DNA of 45,509 bases, from the NCBI GenBank assembly GCA_944381825.1, contig CALWMK010000009.1:1-45509 (forward strand), in the 5' to 3' direction. This DNA is from an uncultured Clostridia bacterium. Its GTDB lineage: Bacteria; Bacillota; Clostridia; Christensenellales; UBA1242. Below, in pieces: positions 31,095-40,208 of the stretch. The notes beneath the pieces were generated by a model that was not told where the DNA came from, made no database searches, and saw only the letters and a program-made list of their open reading frames with translations. Made by a program: the position numbers and the translations under genes. Each line of letters begins with the position of its first letter. The stretch's first letter is position 1.

Positions 31095-33460
31095 TTTTTC
31101 AATTCAATACCATTTTCTGACATATAGCTTGTTAATTTTGAAGAAAATTTATCAATATCCTCGCTTGTGAGAGTTCTATCAAGTGAGTAAATATTAAAAT
31201 TAAAAGTCCAATATTGTTTGTCATTTTTTTCATCGATATAAATATCAGAAAGGGAGTAATTACATTTTAGTTTCGAGTTAAAATTATTTAATAGAATTTC
31301 TATTTCAGCATAACTTTTTGAATGTGGAACATTAAAGTTAAAATCTAATGAAACAGTTTGATATTTTGTTATCTTTTCCAGTTTGCTTTCAAGGTTTTCG
31401 CCATTACAAAGCATGTCAAAATCAACTTCTAAAACAGCCACATTAAATCGTTTGTCAAGTTTGCTTGTAATCATAGGATGCAAAATTCCCATTTTGCCTA
31501 ATATTTTGTTGCCACTAATAATTTCACAACTGTTTATTGGGTTAAGATAATTTTGACTTTTGTTTTCTACAAAATCAACTTTAACATTTAAAATTGTTTG
31601 ACAAACATCAAGAAGCATCTTCTTCAATGAAAAATATAAATCTTTTTTGCTTTTTTCTTGTGATGCTAAAACTATTGCAAGTTTTCGTTTTTCTATACCT
31701 AAATTATTTTCATCTATTCCAATAATAGCTCTTCCAATTTCATAAATTGAAATGTTGTTAAAATTATTTTTGTTTTCAAAAAACATTTTTAAAAGTGTTG
31801 GTGCAAGTTCACTTCTTATTCCACTTTGACCACTGTTTGTTGTGTCTAAAAGTGATAGATAAGAAGGTGAATTAATGCCATATTCTTCATTAAAATCTTT
31901 ATAGTTCCAAATATAGGAGTGCACTTCATTTAAATTATATTTTTGTGAAAGAATAAATTTTGTTTTATATTCTTTGTCGTGAACATAATCTATTGAAGTT
32001 GGCTTGATTTCTCCCAAAAGTGACATTGAAGGAATGTTATCATAGCCATACATTCTTGCAATTTCTTCAACAATATCTTCTTTTATCGAAATATCTTTAG
32101 TTGCACGAAAGGAGGGGGGAATAACAGTAAATTCATCTCCTTTAATTGTGATTTCAAATCCTAAATATTTTAAAATCTCTTCAATTTTATTATTTTCAAG
32201 TTCAACGCCAATTCTTTTTTGCAAAAATTGACGGTTAAATTTTATTGTGTTTTTACTATATTGTTTTTTATAAACATCGGTTAATGCTGAGGTTATTTCC
32301 ATATTTGGTTCTATGTCATTCAAAAGTTTTAATAACCTTTTAATTGCAAGTGTTGTCATTTCTGGGTCAAGCGATTTTTCATATCTTATTGAAGCATCTG
32401 TTTTAAGTCCTATATTCGCACTTGTTTTTCTGATGCAGGTGGGGTCAAAGCATGCGCTTTCCAACAAAAGAGATGTAGTATTTTCACTTATACTGCTTAA
32501 AAGTCCACCTTTAATTCCTGCAATTGCGACTGGATTTTCTTGACTGTCACAAATAACCAAGGCATCTTTAGACAATTTGTGTTGTTCACCTTCTAGTGTA
32601 AGCATAGTTAAATTGTCAGATGCTTTTTTTACCACAATTCCTTTTACTTTTTCGTTATCAAACGCATGCATAGGTTGCCCTAATTCAAGCATTAGATAGT
32701 TTGTTAAATCAGCAAGCAAATTTATATCTCTCATTCCAGTGTAGCAGAGTCTAATCTTAAGCCATTGTGGACTATTATGAGAAAATATGTTTTTGACTGA
32801 AATTGCACTGTATCTCAAACAACCTTCATCTTCTATTTTAATATTTAATTTATTTAAATTTTTATATTTTTCAGTTTCAAAAACACTGATTGGTTTTAAT
32901 TTTCTTTTAAAAATGGTGGAAAATTCACGAGCAATGCCATAATGTCCCCAAAGGTCTGGACGATTTGTAAGTGATTTATTATCAATTTCAATAATAGTGT
33001 CATCAATAGGATAATATTCCTTTAAGGATGCCCCTAATTTAACATCTTCTTTGATGTCCATTATTCCATTATCGTCACTTCCAATTCCAAGTTCATTTTC
33101 ACTGCAGCACATTCCAAAACTTTCAACTCCAGCAAGTTTTGCTTTTGATATTTTATGACCGCCAACAGTGCTTTTGATAGGAGCGAAAGCCGTTATCATT
33201 CCGACTCTAACATTAGGTGCTCCACAAACAACTTGAACATTTTCTTTTCCGTCAAAAACATTTAAAATATGAAGTTTTTGTGAATTAGGGTGGGATTCAA
33301 CACTTGTAATTTTAGCAAAAATAACTCCTTGAACATCTTGCCCCTTATATATTACATCTTCTATTTCTGCAGTAGAAAGTAAAAATCTTTTTATAAGTTC
33401 ATCCTCATCAATTCCATCTAAGTTTACATATTCTTTTATCCAATTAAGTGAAATATACAT
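31091..33460 (-). CDS. pheT: phenylalanyl-tRNA synthetase beta subunit
   Basis: The 789-residue beta subunit has an N-terminal tRNA-binding EMAP-like domain (about 40-150: GVIFAKITSVESHPNSQKLH), B3/B4 editing region, B5 domain (about 400-475), catalytic-like core and a C-terminal FDX-ACB anticodon-binding domain (about 695-789). It forms an alpha2-beta2 enzyme with PheS. AAGGAG precedes the ATG, and pheS ends 30 bases upstream. Confidence 0.97.
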   Translation of the reverse strand: MYISLNWIKEYVNLDGIDEDELIKRFLLSTAEIEDVIYKGQDVQGVIFAKITSVESHPNSQKLHILNVFDGKENVQVVCGAPNVRVGMITAFAPIKSTVGGHKISKAKLAGVESFGMCCSENELGIGSDDNGIMDIKEDVKLGASLKEYYPIDDTIIEIDNKSLTNRPDLWGHYGIAREFSTIFKRKLKPISVFETEKYKNLNKLNIKIEDEGCLRYSAISVKNIFSHNSPQWLKIRLCYTGMRDINLLADLTNYLMLELGQPMHAFDNEKVKGIVVKKASDNLTMLTLEGEQHKLSKDALVICDSQENPVAIAGIKGGLLSSISENTTSLLLESACFDPTCIRKTSANIGLKTDASIRYEKSLDPEMTTLAIKRLLKLLNDIEPNMEITSALTDVYKKQYSKNTIKFNRQFLQKRIGVELENNKIEEILKYLGFEITIKGDEFTVIPPSFRATKDISIKEDIVEEIARMYGYDNIPSMSLLGEIKPTSIDYVHDKEYKTKFILSQKYNLNEVHSYIWNYKDFNEEYGINSPSYLSLLDTTNSGQSGIRSELAPTLLKMFFENKNNFNNISIYEIGRAIIGIDENNLGIEKRKLAIVLASQEKSKKDLYFSLKKMLLDVCQTILNVKVDFVENKSQNYLNPINSCEIISGNKILGKMGILHPMITSKLDKRFNVAVLEVDFDMLCNGENLESKLEKITKYQTVSLDFNFNVPHSKSYAEIEILLNNFNSKLKCNYSLSDIYIDEKNDKQYWTFNFNIYSLDRTLTSEDIDKFSSKLTSYMSENGIELKK

Positions 33461-33490
33461 TATTAACTCCTTGTTATTTCTATTATAATT

Positions 33491-34516
33491 TTAAAATTTT
33501 GTTTTAAATTGTTTTAAAAATCTAAGATTTCCACTATTTAGCATTCTGATATCATCTAAACCATATTGAAGCATTACAAGACGGTCAAATCCAAGGCCAA
33601 ATGCAAAGCCACAATATTTTTCACTATCTATTCCTGCAAGTTTCAACACTTGTGGATGAATCATTCCGCAAGGGCAAAGTTCTAACCAACCAGAATGTTT
33701 ACAAACCTGACAGCCTTTTCCTTCACAAAAAGTACATTGAGCATCCATTTCAAATCCGGGTTCCACAAAAGGGAAGAAGCCTGGCCTCAAACGAATGTTT
33801 ATATCTTTTTTAAATAATTCTGAAAGCATTTTTTTCATAAAGAAAATTAAATTTCCAACTGATACTTCTTCATCGACAAGCAAACCTTCAATTTGAAAAA
33901 ATGTGTTTTCATGTGAATGATCAACAGCTTCATTTCTAAAACATCTTCCTGGAAATATTGCTTTAAGAGGACCATTATATTTTCTTAATATTCTGTTTTG
34001 TGCGGCAGAGGTTTGGGTTTTTAAAACTTGGTTGTTTGAAAGCCAAAAAGTGTCTTGCATGTCTCTTGCAGGATGATTTTTTGGAACATTAACAGCATCA
34101 AAGTTATTATATTCTGTTTCAACCTCATAACCATCTTCCACTGTGAAGCCCATTCCAACAAAAATATCTTCAATTTCTTTTTGTAAAATTGTTCTTGGAT
34201 GAAGAGAGCCTGACTCAATAGAAACTGGAAGAGTGATGTCTATTTTCTTTTCACTTTTCAATTTTTTTTCTATGTTTTCTTTTTCGAGTTTTTGTTTTGT
34301 CTGTTCAATTTTGTTTTCAATCATGTTTTTTAAAGCATTGATTTTTTGTCCAAAAATCTTTTTTTCCTCTATTGCCAGTTCTTTTATATGGGACATAAGA
34401 TCAGTAACTAGACCTTTTTTACCAAGATATTTAACCCTAACATTGTCTAATTGACTTAAATCTTTTGCATTTTCAACTTCAGACTCAAATTGATTTTTTG
34501 TTTTTTCGATTTCCAT
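33491..34516 (-). CDS. pheS: phenylalanyl-tRNA synthetase alpha subunit
   Basis: The 341-residue catalytic subunit has an N-terminal coiled coil (about 1-90) and a class II core. Motif 2 is PGRCFRNEAVDHSHENTFFQ, preceded by LKTQTSAAQNR; motif 3 is FAFGLGFDRLVMLQYGLDDIR. A Cys-rich insert (CTFCEGKGCQVC with a later CPCG) suggests a bound zinc, as in some PheS proteins. AAAGGA precedes the ATG. No T-box leader is visible in the upstream 180 bases. Confidence 0.97.
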   Translation of the reverse strand: MEIEKTKNQFESEVENAKDLSQLDNVRVKYLGKKGLVTDLMSHIKELAIEEKKIFGQKINALKNMIENKIEQTKQKLEKENIEKKLKSEKKIDITLPVSIESGSLHPRTILQKEIEDIFVGMGFTVEDGYEVETEYNNFDAVNVPKNHPARDMQDTFWLSNNQVLKTQTSAAQNRILRKYNGPLKAIFPGRCFRNEAVDHSHENTFFQIEGLLVDEEVSVGNLIFFMKKMLSELFKKDINIRLRPGFFPFVEPGFEMDAQCTFCEGKGCQVCKHSGWLELCPCGMIHPQVLKLAGIDSEKYCGFAFGLGFDRLVMLQYGLDDIRMLNSGNLRFLKQFKTKF

Positions 34517-34657
34517 TTTTATTCCTTTTACATTCTAAAATTAAACTATATTAGTCTATCACAATCAAGTTCATAAATCAAATTAATATTATTTTATTTT
34601 TAAATTAATAAATCAAATTAGAAAGTACATTACATTAAGTATGTTGTTGCTGTTTGT

Positions 34658-34686
34658 TTGACTTATTCAATTGCATCATGGTAAAT
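34658..34686 (+). promoter_or_regulatory. possible promoter for cmk
   Basis: TTGACT (34658-34663), 17-base spacer, GTAAAT (34681-34686), 15 bases before the cmk ATG. The -10 is imperfect. Confidence 0.45.
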
Positions 34687-34700
34687 TTTAAAGGGGAAAA

Positions 34701-35369
34701 ATGGTGAATAAATTTATAAATATTGCAATAGATGGTCCTGCAGGAAGTGGAAAATCTACTATTGCTAAAAAATTATCAGAAAAGCTAGGTTTCTTTCATT
34801 TGAATACTGGCTCAATGTATAGAACAATGGCTCTTTATTTTGTTGAGAAAAATTTAGATTTTGAAAATGAAGAAGTTGTAAAAAACAATGCTCAAAATAT
34901 CTTATTAGAAGTAAAATTTGAAAATGGTGAACAGTCAGATTATTTAAATGGAAAGTATGTGACACCTTTGCTAAGGGAAGAAAAGGTTACCTATGCTAGT
35001 TCTTTTATATCGCAATTCGCTTGCATTCGTGAAATAGCTGTAAAACAACAACAAAGTGTTGCATCTAGAATGAATGTTATAATGGAGGGTAGAGATATAG
35101 GTGCCAAAGTACTGCCAAATGCGAACTATAAGTTCTTTTTGACCGCAAGTCCTGAAGAACGGGCTAGAAGAAGGCTAAATCAAATAATATCAAGCGGTGG
35201 CACTGCTGAATATGATGAGGTGCTTAATGAAATCAAACAACGAGATGAAAGAGATTTAAATCGAGAAATTTCCCCTCTTGTTCAAACAAAAGATGCAATT
35301 TTGGTTGATTCAGATAATATGAATGTGGAACAAGTGGTCGAATATATGATAACCAAAATAAATTTATAA
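34701..35369 (+). CDS. cmk: cytidylate kinase
   Basis: The 222-residue nucleotide kinase phosphorylates CMP and dCMP. The P-loop is IAIDGPAGSGKSTIAKKL, followed by LNTGSMYRTMAL; MEGRDIGAKVLPNA and the lid SPEERARRRLNQ follow. The end carries DSDNMNVEQVVEYM. AAAGGGG precedes the ATG. In many Firmicutes cmk lies before other translation or phosphate genes; here ylxM follows 67 bases later behind its own promoter. Confidence 0.97.
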   Translation: MVNKFINIAIDGPAGSGKSTIAKKLSEKLGFFHLNTGSMYRTMALYFVEKNLDFENEEVVKNNAQNILLEVKFENGEQSDYLNGKYVTPLLREEKVTYASSFISQFACIREIAVKQQQSVASRMNVIMEGRDIGAKVLPNANYKFFLTASPEERARRRLNQIISSGGTAEYDEVLNEIKQRDERDLNREISPLVQTKDAILVDSDNMNVEQVVEYMITKINL

Positions 35370-35376
35370 AAAATGC

Positions 35377-35405
35377 TTGAAAATATTTTTTTAGTATGAT
35401 ATATT
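35377..35405 (+). promoter_or_regulatory. promoter for ylxM-ffh
   Basis: TTGAAA (35377-35382), 17-base spacer, TATATT (35400-35405). The predicted transcript start falls inside the hairpin at 35409-35430. Confidence 0.65.
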
Positions 35406-35408
35406 ATA

Positions 35409-35430
35409 TGTAAAGGCTTAGACCTTTACA
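35409..35430 (+). other. hairpin at the 5' end of the ylxM-ffh transcript
   Basis: TGTAAAGG/CCTTTACA (8 bp, loop CTTAGA) ends six bases before the ylxM ATG and has no T-run. If transcription starts upstream of it, the hairpin could stabilise the mRNA 5' end or limit ribosome access; the ribosome binding site is weak. Confidence 0.55.
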
Positions 35431-35436
35431 GAGCTT

Positions 35437-35724
35437 ATGGAAATTGAAAAGAATATAAAAATATGCAAGTTATATGAGCTTTACGGAGATTTTTTGTCCG
35501 AAAGGCAAAAGGATATAGTTTATAAACATTACTTTTTAGATATGTCTTTTTCTGAAATTGCAGATGGTGCTACTAGACAGGCAGTTAACGATTCCCTCAA
35601 AAGAGCGGTGTTGAACCTGGAAAGTATGGAAGACAAATTGCATCTTGCTCAAATGTCAAATATAATTTTTGACATGAAACTATCAGACTCAAAAAAAATT
35701 GAATTATTAAAAAATTTATTATAA
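35437..35724 (+). CDS. ylxM: YlxM-type SRP-associated helix-turn-helix protein
   Basis: A 95-residue protein resembling sigma-factor region 4: LYELYGDFLSERQKDIVYKHYFLDMSFSEIA followed by TRQAVNDSLKRA as recognition helix. YlxM proteins lie directly before ffh and, in streptococci, modulate the signal recognition particle. No strong Shine-Dalgarno sequence precedes the ATG. The gap to ffh is ten bases. Confidence 0.9.
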   Translation: MEIEKNIKICKLYELYGDFLSERQKDIVYKHYFLDMSFSEIADGATRQAVNDSLKRAVLNLESMEDKLHLAQMSNIIFDMKLSDSKKIELLKNLL

Positions 35725-35734
35725 AAGGATTATC

Positions 35735-37048
35735 ATGGCACTTTTTTCTGGATTGAGTGAAAAATTAAATCATATTTTTAAAAAGCTTACAAATAAGGGT
35801 AGGCTTACGCAGCTTGAAATTAATGAGGCAATGAGAGAAATTAAAATTGCACTTTTAGAAGCTGACGTAAATTATTTGGTAGTTAAAGATTTTATTGCAA
35901 AAACGAGTGCAAAATGTTTGAATGATGAAATTTTAAAAAGTTTAACTCCTTCACAGCAGGTTGTTAAGGTTGTAAATGAAAGTCTGATAGAACTTATGAG
36001 CAGTGCAGACCAAAAATTAAAGTTTTCTTCAAAGCCTCCAACAATAATTATGATGTGTGGACTTCAAGGCGCTGGAAAAACCACAATGTGTGCAAAGCTT
36101 GCCTATCATTTAAAATCCACTGGCAAAAAACCGCTTTTGGTAGCTTGTGATATTTATAGACCGGCAGCAATTGAACAACTTCAAACAGTTGGGAAGCAGG
36201 CGGGATGTGAGGTTTTTGAAAAAGGTAAAACAAATCCGGTTAAAATTGCTAAACTTGCAGTTGAACATGCAAATAAACAGGGCTTTGATATCGTAATTTT
36301 AGACACTGCTGGCAGACTTCACATCAATGATGAACTAATGAACGAACTTCAAAAAATTAAAAACGAAGTTGTTCCAACTGAAATTCTTTTGGTTGTTGAC
36401 TCAATGACAGGTCAAGATGCTGTGACTGTGGCAGAGTCTTTTAATAATAAACTTGATATCACTGGTGTTATATTGACAAAGCTTGACGGTGACACAAGAG
36501 GCGGAGCGGCTCTTTCAATTAAAGCGGTTACAAACAAACCAATTAAATTTTCTGGGATTGGAGAAAAAATAGGTGACATTGAACCGTTTTATCCAGATAG
36601 AATTGCAAGCAGAATTTTAGGGATGGGTGATGTTTTAACGCTCATTGAAAAGGCTCAAAATGCGGTTACTGAAGAAGAAATGAAAAGAATGGAGCAAAAC
36701 TTTAGGCAAAATTCTTTTACCTTTGAAGATTATTTGATTCAGATGGAACAAATAAAAAAAATGGGTAGCCTTAAGGATTTGATATCCATGATTCCAGGAC
36801 TTTCAAACAAGGTGGGAGCAATCAATATAGATGAAAAGCAACTTTTGAAAAATAAGGCGATAATTCAATCTATGACAAAGAAGGAAAGGGTTAATCCTGA
36901 ACTTATTAAATCTAGTCAAAAAAAGCGTATTGCAACTGGAAGTGGCACCACAATTCAAGATATAAATATGCTTTTAAAGCAATATGAACAAACCAAGGAA
37001 CTAATAAAACAAATGAAGGGTAAAAAGGGCATAAAAGGTTTGTTTTAA
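35735..37048 (+). CDS. ffh: signal recognition particle GTPase Ffh
   Basis: The 437-residue protein is the SRP54 homologue that binds signal peptides and SRP RNA. The N domain (1-90) contains ALLEADVNYLVVKDFI. The G domain has GLQGAGKTTMCAKLA, DTAGRLHINDELM, TKLDGDTRGGAAL and SGIGEKIGDIEPF. The M domain (about 300-437) is methionine-rich, with SLKDLISMIPG and a C-terminal basic tail. AAAGGA precedes the ATG. Confidence 0.98.
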   Translation: MALFSGLSEKLNHIFKKLTNKGRLTQLEINEAMREIKIALLEADVNYLVVKDFIAKTSAKCLNDEILKSLTPSQQVVKVVNESLIELMSSADQKLKFSSKPPTIIMMCGLQGAGKTTMCAKLAYHLKSTGKKPLLVACDIYRPAAIEQLQTVGKQAGCEVFEKGKTNPVKIAKLAVEHANKQGFDIVILDTAGRLHINDELMNELQKIKNEVVPTEILLVVDSMTGQDAVTVAESFNNKLDITGVILTKLDGDTRGGAALSIKAVTNKPIKFSGIGEKIGDIEPFYPDRIASRILGMGDVLTLIEKAQNAVTEEEMKRMEQNFRQNSFTFEDYLIQMEQIKKMGSLKDLISMIPGLSNKVGAINIDEKQLLKNKAIIQSMTKKERVNPELIKSSQKKRIATGSGTTIQDINMLLKQYEQTKELIKQMKGKKGIKGLF

Positions 37049-37050
37049 AA

Positions 37051-37059
37051 TGGTATAAT
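37051..37059 (+). promoter_or_regulatory. extended -10 promoter for the rpsP operon
   Basis: TGGTATAAT (TG extension plus consensus TATAAT at 37054-37059) just after the ffh stop. No good -35 is visible. It is followed by a small CAAGC/GCTTG hairpin. Confidence 0.4.
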
Positions 37060-37104
37060 CAAGCATTGCTTGTTTAATACAAATATATATTTTAGGAGGA
37101 AAAA

Positions 37105-37356
37105 ATGGCAGTTAAAATTAGACTTACAAGAATGGGGGATAAAAAATCACCTTTCTATCGTGTTGTTGTTGCTGATTCTCGCTCTCCAAGAGATGGAAAA
37201 AACATTGAAATTATTGGTACTTACAATCCACTCACAGAGCCTGCTGAAGTTAAAATTGATGCCGATAAAGCTAAAAAATGGCTTTCTAATGGCGCAATTC
37301 CAACAGACACAGCCAAAGAGCTTTTGATTAAAAGCGGAATAATTGAAAGGAAGTAA
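37105..37356 (+). CDS. rpsP: 30S ribosomal protein S16
   Basis: 83 residues with the full S16 signature [20 protein letters not shown], then [21 protein letters not shown] and a C-terminal [18 protein letters not shown]. It is a 16S rRNA-binding assembly protein. AGGAGG precedes the ATG. It starts the rpsP-khpA-rimM-trmD series. Confidence 0.98.
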   Translation: MAVKIRLTRMGDKKSPFYRVVVADSRSPRDGKNIEIIGTYNPLTEPAEVKIDADKAKKWLSNGAIPTDTAKELLIKSGIIERK

Positions 37357-37357
37357 T

Positions 37358-37591
37358 ATGAAAGAAGTTGTTGAATACATTGTTAAAGCTCTTGTTGATG
37401 ATTCAGAAAATGTTAATATTGAACAATATCTTGATGGTGATGTTACCATAATCAAAGTTAATGTTGCTGAAAATGATTTGGGAAAAGTTATTGGTAAAAA
37501 TGGTAGAATTGCAACAAGTATTAGAAACATTGTAAAAAGTTTATCAGCAAAAGAAAGAAAAAAATATGTTATTAAAATTGGGGATAAATAA
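37358..37591 (+). CDS. khpA: KH-domain RNA-binding protein KhpA (YlqC)
   Basis: A 77-residue protein made of one KH domain, with the GxxG loop in LGKVIGKNGRIATSI. KhpA pairs with KhpB (Jag) and binds RNA, affecting cell division and elongation in several Firmicutes. The start is the ATG at 37358 behind AAAGGA, one base after the rpsP stop. The stop directly abuts the rimM start codon. Confidence 0.95.
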   Translation: MKEVVEYIVKALVDDSENVNIEQYLDGDVTIIKVNVAENDLGKVIGKNGRIATSIRNIVKSLSAKERKKYVIKIGDK

Positions 37592-38098
37592 TTGGACAAA
37601 ATTATTTTTGGGAAAATTGTCAAACCTCATGGGCTAAAAGGCGAAGTCAAGGTTTTGCTTTCTACAAATCAAACCCAATTTTTATCCACTTTAAAAAATG
37701 TTTACATTGGTGAAAATGACATCGCTGTTAAAGTTGAAAAATCATATATTGTCGGAAAATTTGCAGTTATCAAATTTTTCGGCATTTCTTCTTTTGAACA
37801 GGCTGACAAATTAAGAGGTCTTATGGTCTCAACAAACAGAAATGAGTTTGTCATTCCAAAAGACAACTTTTTAGTTGAAGATTTAATAGGTTCAACTTTA
37901 TATGACGAAAATAATAATGAAATTGGCAAACTTAAAGAAATATTACAATATGGAGCTGCTGATATTTTTGTTGTTTGGGCAGATGGAAGGGAATATATTT
38001 TTCCCTATATAAAAGAAGTTGTTTTAAAAGTTTTTCCAGAGCAAAAGATTATTATTGTGTCGAAACAAAAATTCGATGAGGTAAAAATATGCGAATAG
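37592..38098 (+). CDS. rimM: 16S rRNA processing protein RimM
   Basis: The 168-residue assembly factor of the 30S head binds S19. The N-terminal barrel is recognisable by FGKIVKPHGLKGEVKV and the C-terminal PRC barrel by NFLVEDLIGSTLYDENNNEIGKLKEI. The start codon is TTG, immediately after the khpA stop with no gap, so translation is probably by coupling. It overlaps trmD by ten bases. Confidence 0.96.
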   Translation: MDKIIFGKIVKPHGLKGEVKVLLSTNQTQFLSTLKNVYIGENDIAVKVEKSYIVGKFAVIKFFGISSFEQADKLRGLMVSTNRNEFVIPKDNFLVEDLIGSTLYDENNNEIGKLKEILQYGAADIFVVWADGREYIFPYIKEVVLKVFPEQKIIIVSKQKFDEVKICE

Positions 38099-38766
38099 AT
38101 ATCTTGACACTTTTCCCTGATTCTTTTTCATATTTTGATCAAAGTATAATTGCGAGGGCTAAAAATAAGGGAATAATAAAAATTAATATCATTGATATTA
38201 GAGAGTTTTCAAAAGACCCACATAAAAAATGTGATGATTATTGTTTTGGTGGTGGCAATGGAATGCTTATGACTCCACAGCCTTTATATGATGCTATCAT
38301 GAGTGTTAAAACAAATCAAAGCAGAGTTATTTACTTGAGCCCTAAAGGTAAAACGTTTAATCAAAAAAAGGCGGTTGAACTAGCAAAATTAGAGCATCTT
38401 ATTTTCGTTTGTGGACACTATGAGGGAATTGACCAAAGAATAATTGAACTTTGCGTTGATGAGGAAATTAGTTTGGGGGATTTTGTTCTAACTGGCGGTG
38501 AAATTCCAGCAATGGCAGTAGTTGATGCTGTATCGCGAAACATTCAAGGTGTGCTAGGGAATGAGATGTCTTCTCAGGACGAAAGTTTTTCAAATTCTCT
38601 TTTGGAATATCCTCAATACACAAGACCGCAAGAATTTATGGGGCTTAAAGTCCCAGAAGTTTTGCTTTCTGGTAACCATCAAGAAATTGAAAAATATCGA
38701 AGAGAACAAAGCCAAAAAATTACACAACAATTAAGGCCTGACTTAATTAAAAATAAAAATACTTAA
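38089..38766 (+). CDS. trmD: tRNA (guanine-37-N1)-methyltransferase
   Basis: The 225-residue SPOUT methyltransferase prevents frameshifting by methylating G37. The trefoil-knot SAM site shows as VIYLSPKGKTFNQ, FVCGHYEGIDQRI and ISLGDFVLTGGEIPAM. The catalytic-site DYCFGGGNGMLM lies earlier and the C-terminal LLEYPQYTRPQEFMGLKVPEVLLSG follows. GAGG in the end of rimM supplies the binding site. rplS, normally next, is displaced 1.9 kb downstream. Confidence 0.97.
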   Translation: MRIDILTLFPDSFSYFDQSIIARAKNKGIIKINIIDIREFSKDPHKKCDDYCFGGGNGMLMTPQPLYDAIMSVKTNQSRVIYLSPKGKTFNQKKAVELAKLEHLIFVCGHYEGIDQRIIELCVDEEISLGDFVLTGGEIPAMAVVDAVSRNIQGVLGNEMSSQDESFSNSLLEYPQYTRPQEFMGLKVPEVLLSGNHQEIEKYRREQSQKITQQLRPDLIKNKNT

Positions 38767-38831
38767 TAATTGTTATTTAATTATAAATTTATTTTTACAT
38801 TTTTTAAATTATTAAAATTAAGTTTTGATAT

Positions 38832-39194
38832 ATGGATAAATTAAATATTTTAAAAAAGATTGAAGAAAGTGGTTTAGACAAAAATAGAATAATAGTTATA
38901 TCTGGAGCATCATTGGTTGTTCAAGGAATAATTGAGGAGACTGATGATATAGATTTATCTTGCGATTTGGAATATTATAATTCTTTAAATTGGAAAACAA
39001 AAATTGGCGCTTTTGGTATTGAAATTAAGTATTTTGATGTTTTTGAAATTAGTTATAACCTCTATGATTTAAACCAAACAATTATAATAAATAATATAAA
39101 ATTTATGAATGTGCAAAAATGTTTAGAATTAAAACAAAAACTTGGTAGAACAAAAGATAAAGAATTAATAAATATATATAAAAAAATTCAATAA
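38832..39194 (+). CDS. orphan nucleotidyltransferase-like protein
   Basis: A 120-residue protein resembling small nucleotidyltransferase-fold proteins (DUF6036/AbiEii-like). It has VISGASLVVQGIIEETDDIDLSCD, where DDIDLS gives the two carboxylates, and a C-terminal CLELKQKLGRTKDKELINI as in that group. It is much shorter than AbiEii toxins and has no partner antitoxin gene beside it. No ribosome binding site precedes the ATG. Its place between trmD and ylqF interrupts a common Firmicute order, so it may be an insertion. Function unknown. Confidence 0.7.
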   Translation: MDKLNILKKIEESGLDKNRIIVISGASLVVQGIIEETDDIDLSCDLEYYNSLNWKTKIGAFGIEIKYFDVFEISYNLYDLNQTIIINNIKFMNVQKCLELKQKLGRTKDKELINIYKKIQ

Positions 39195-39260
39195 AAATTT
39201 TAAAAATTTTTTTTAAAATATTTATTGTAATTTGGAACTAAAAAACTTTAAATATTTGTG

Positions 39261-39287
39261 ATATATTGTATTTAAATGACAATATAT
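39261..39287 (+). promoter_or_regulatory. 9-bp inverted repeat upstream of ylqF
   Basis: ATATATTGT (39261-39269) and ACAATATAT (39279-39287) are perfect inverted copies nine bases apart, without a T-run. It could be an operator or an mRNA hairpin. Function unknown. Confidence 0.45.
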
Positions 39288-39344
39288 GTAAAAGTTATTT
39301 TTGTTTATTGTTGTAAAGAAACAATTTAGGAGGAGATTCTTATA

Positions 39345-40208
39345 ATGGCGAATAAAGAAAATAAAGGAAATGCTTTAGGAATTAACTGGTTTCCTGGTCA
39401 TATGACAAAAACATTAAGGATGATGAAGGCCGAAATGGATAAAGTTGATGTTGTTATCTATGTCATTGATTCCAGAATTGTTGCTTCCTCCTTAAATCCT
39501 GAATTTGTATCTTTTATAAAAAATAAGCCGGTACTATATGTTTTAAATAAATTTGATTTGTGTGATGAAAAAAAGACCTTGGAAATTTCTAAAAATTTAA
39601 AACGGGAAAATGCTATAGTTATAAAACTTGATGCTTCAAAGTCGGGTGCAGGTAAGATAGTTGAACCCCTAATATTAAAGTTGGCGCAAAATAAAATCGA
39701 AAAATTTAGAAAAAAAGGAATAAAGATTCTCCCAAGAGCAATGGTTATTGGTGTCCCTAATTGCGGGAAAAGTACACTAATAAATAATCTTTGCAAGGGT
39801 GCGAAAACCGAAACTGGGAATAGACCTGGAGTGACTCGTGGTAAACAAGTTGTAACTTTAAAAAGTGGAATTCAGCTTTATGACACACCTGGAACTCTTT
39901 GGCCAAAGTTTGAAAGTGATGAAACTGGCTTGAACTTGGCTTTAGTTGGCAGCATAAAAAACGAAATTGTTGACACTAATTATTTGGCTAAATATCTAGT
40001 TAATTATTTGTCAAAGAACTATAACAATGAACTTGAATATAGGTATAAAATTAAATTAAAAGAAAAAGATGCTATTGAAATTTTACAAGACATTGGGAAA
40101 ATTAGAGGCTTTTTGATAAAGGGTGGAGAAATAGATTATGATAGAACTTGCGCCATGCTTATAACAGAATTTAGAAAAGGATTAATTGGAAAGATTACTT
40201 TAGACTAA
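39345..40208 (+). CDS. ylqF: ribosome biogenesis GTPase YlqF (RbgA)
   Basis: The 287-residue GTPase has circularly permuted motifs: NKFDL (G4) near residue 68 precedes the P-loop VIGVPNCGKSTLIN (G1), then GVTRG (G2) and DTPG (G3). The N-terminal NWFPGHMTKTLRMM is the family hallmark. RbgA is needed for late 50S assembly. AGGAGG lies 11 bases before the ATG. Its stop overlaps the yraN ATG (TAATG). Confidence 0.96.
   Translation: MANKENKGNALGINWFPGHMTKTLRMMKAEMDKVDVVIYVIDSRIVASSLNPEFVSFIKNKPVLYVLNKFDLCDEKKTLEISKNLKRENAIVIKLDASKSGAGKIVEPLILKLAQNKIEKFRKKGIKILPRAMVIGVPNCGKSTLINNLCKGAKTETGNRPGVTRGKQVVTLKSGIQLYDTPGTLWPKFESDETGLNLALVGSIKNEIVDTNYLAKYLVNYLSKNYNNELEYRYKIKLKEKDAIEILQDIGKIRGFLIKGGEIDYDRTCAMLITEFRKGLIGKITLD

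Noticed and set aside
37070..37327. 85-residue plus-strand frame overlapping rpsP
   Set aside because: It is a shadow of the S16 gene in another frame; rpsP has the ribosome binding site and the family match.
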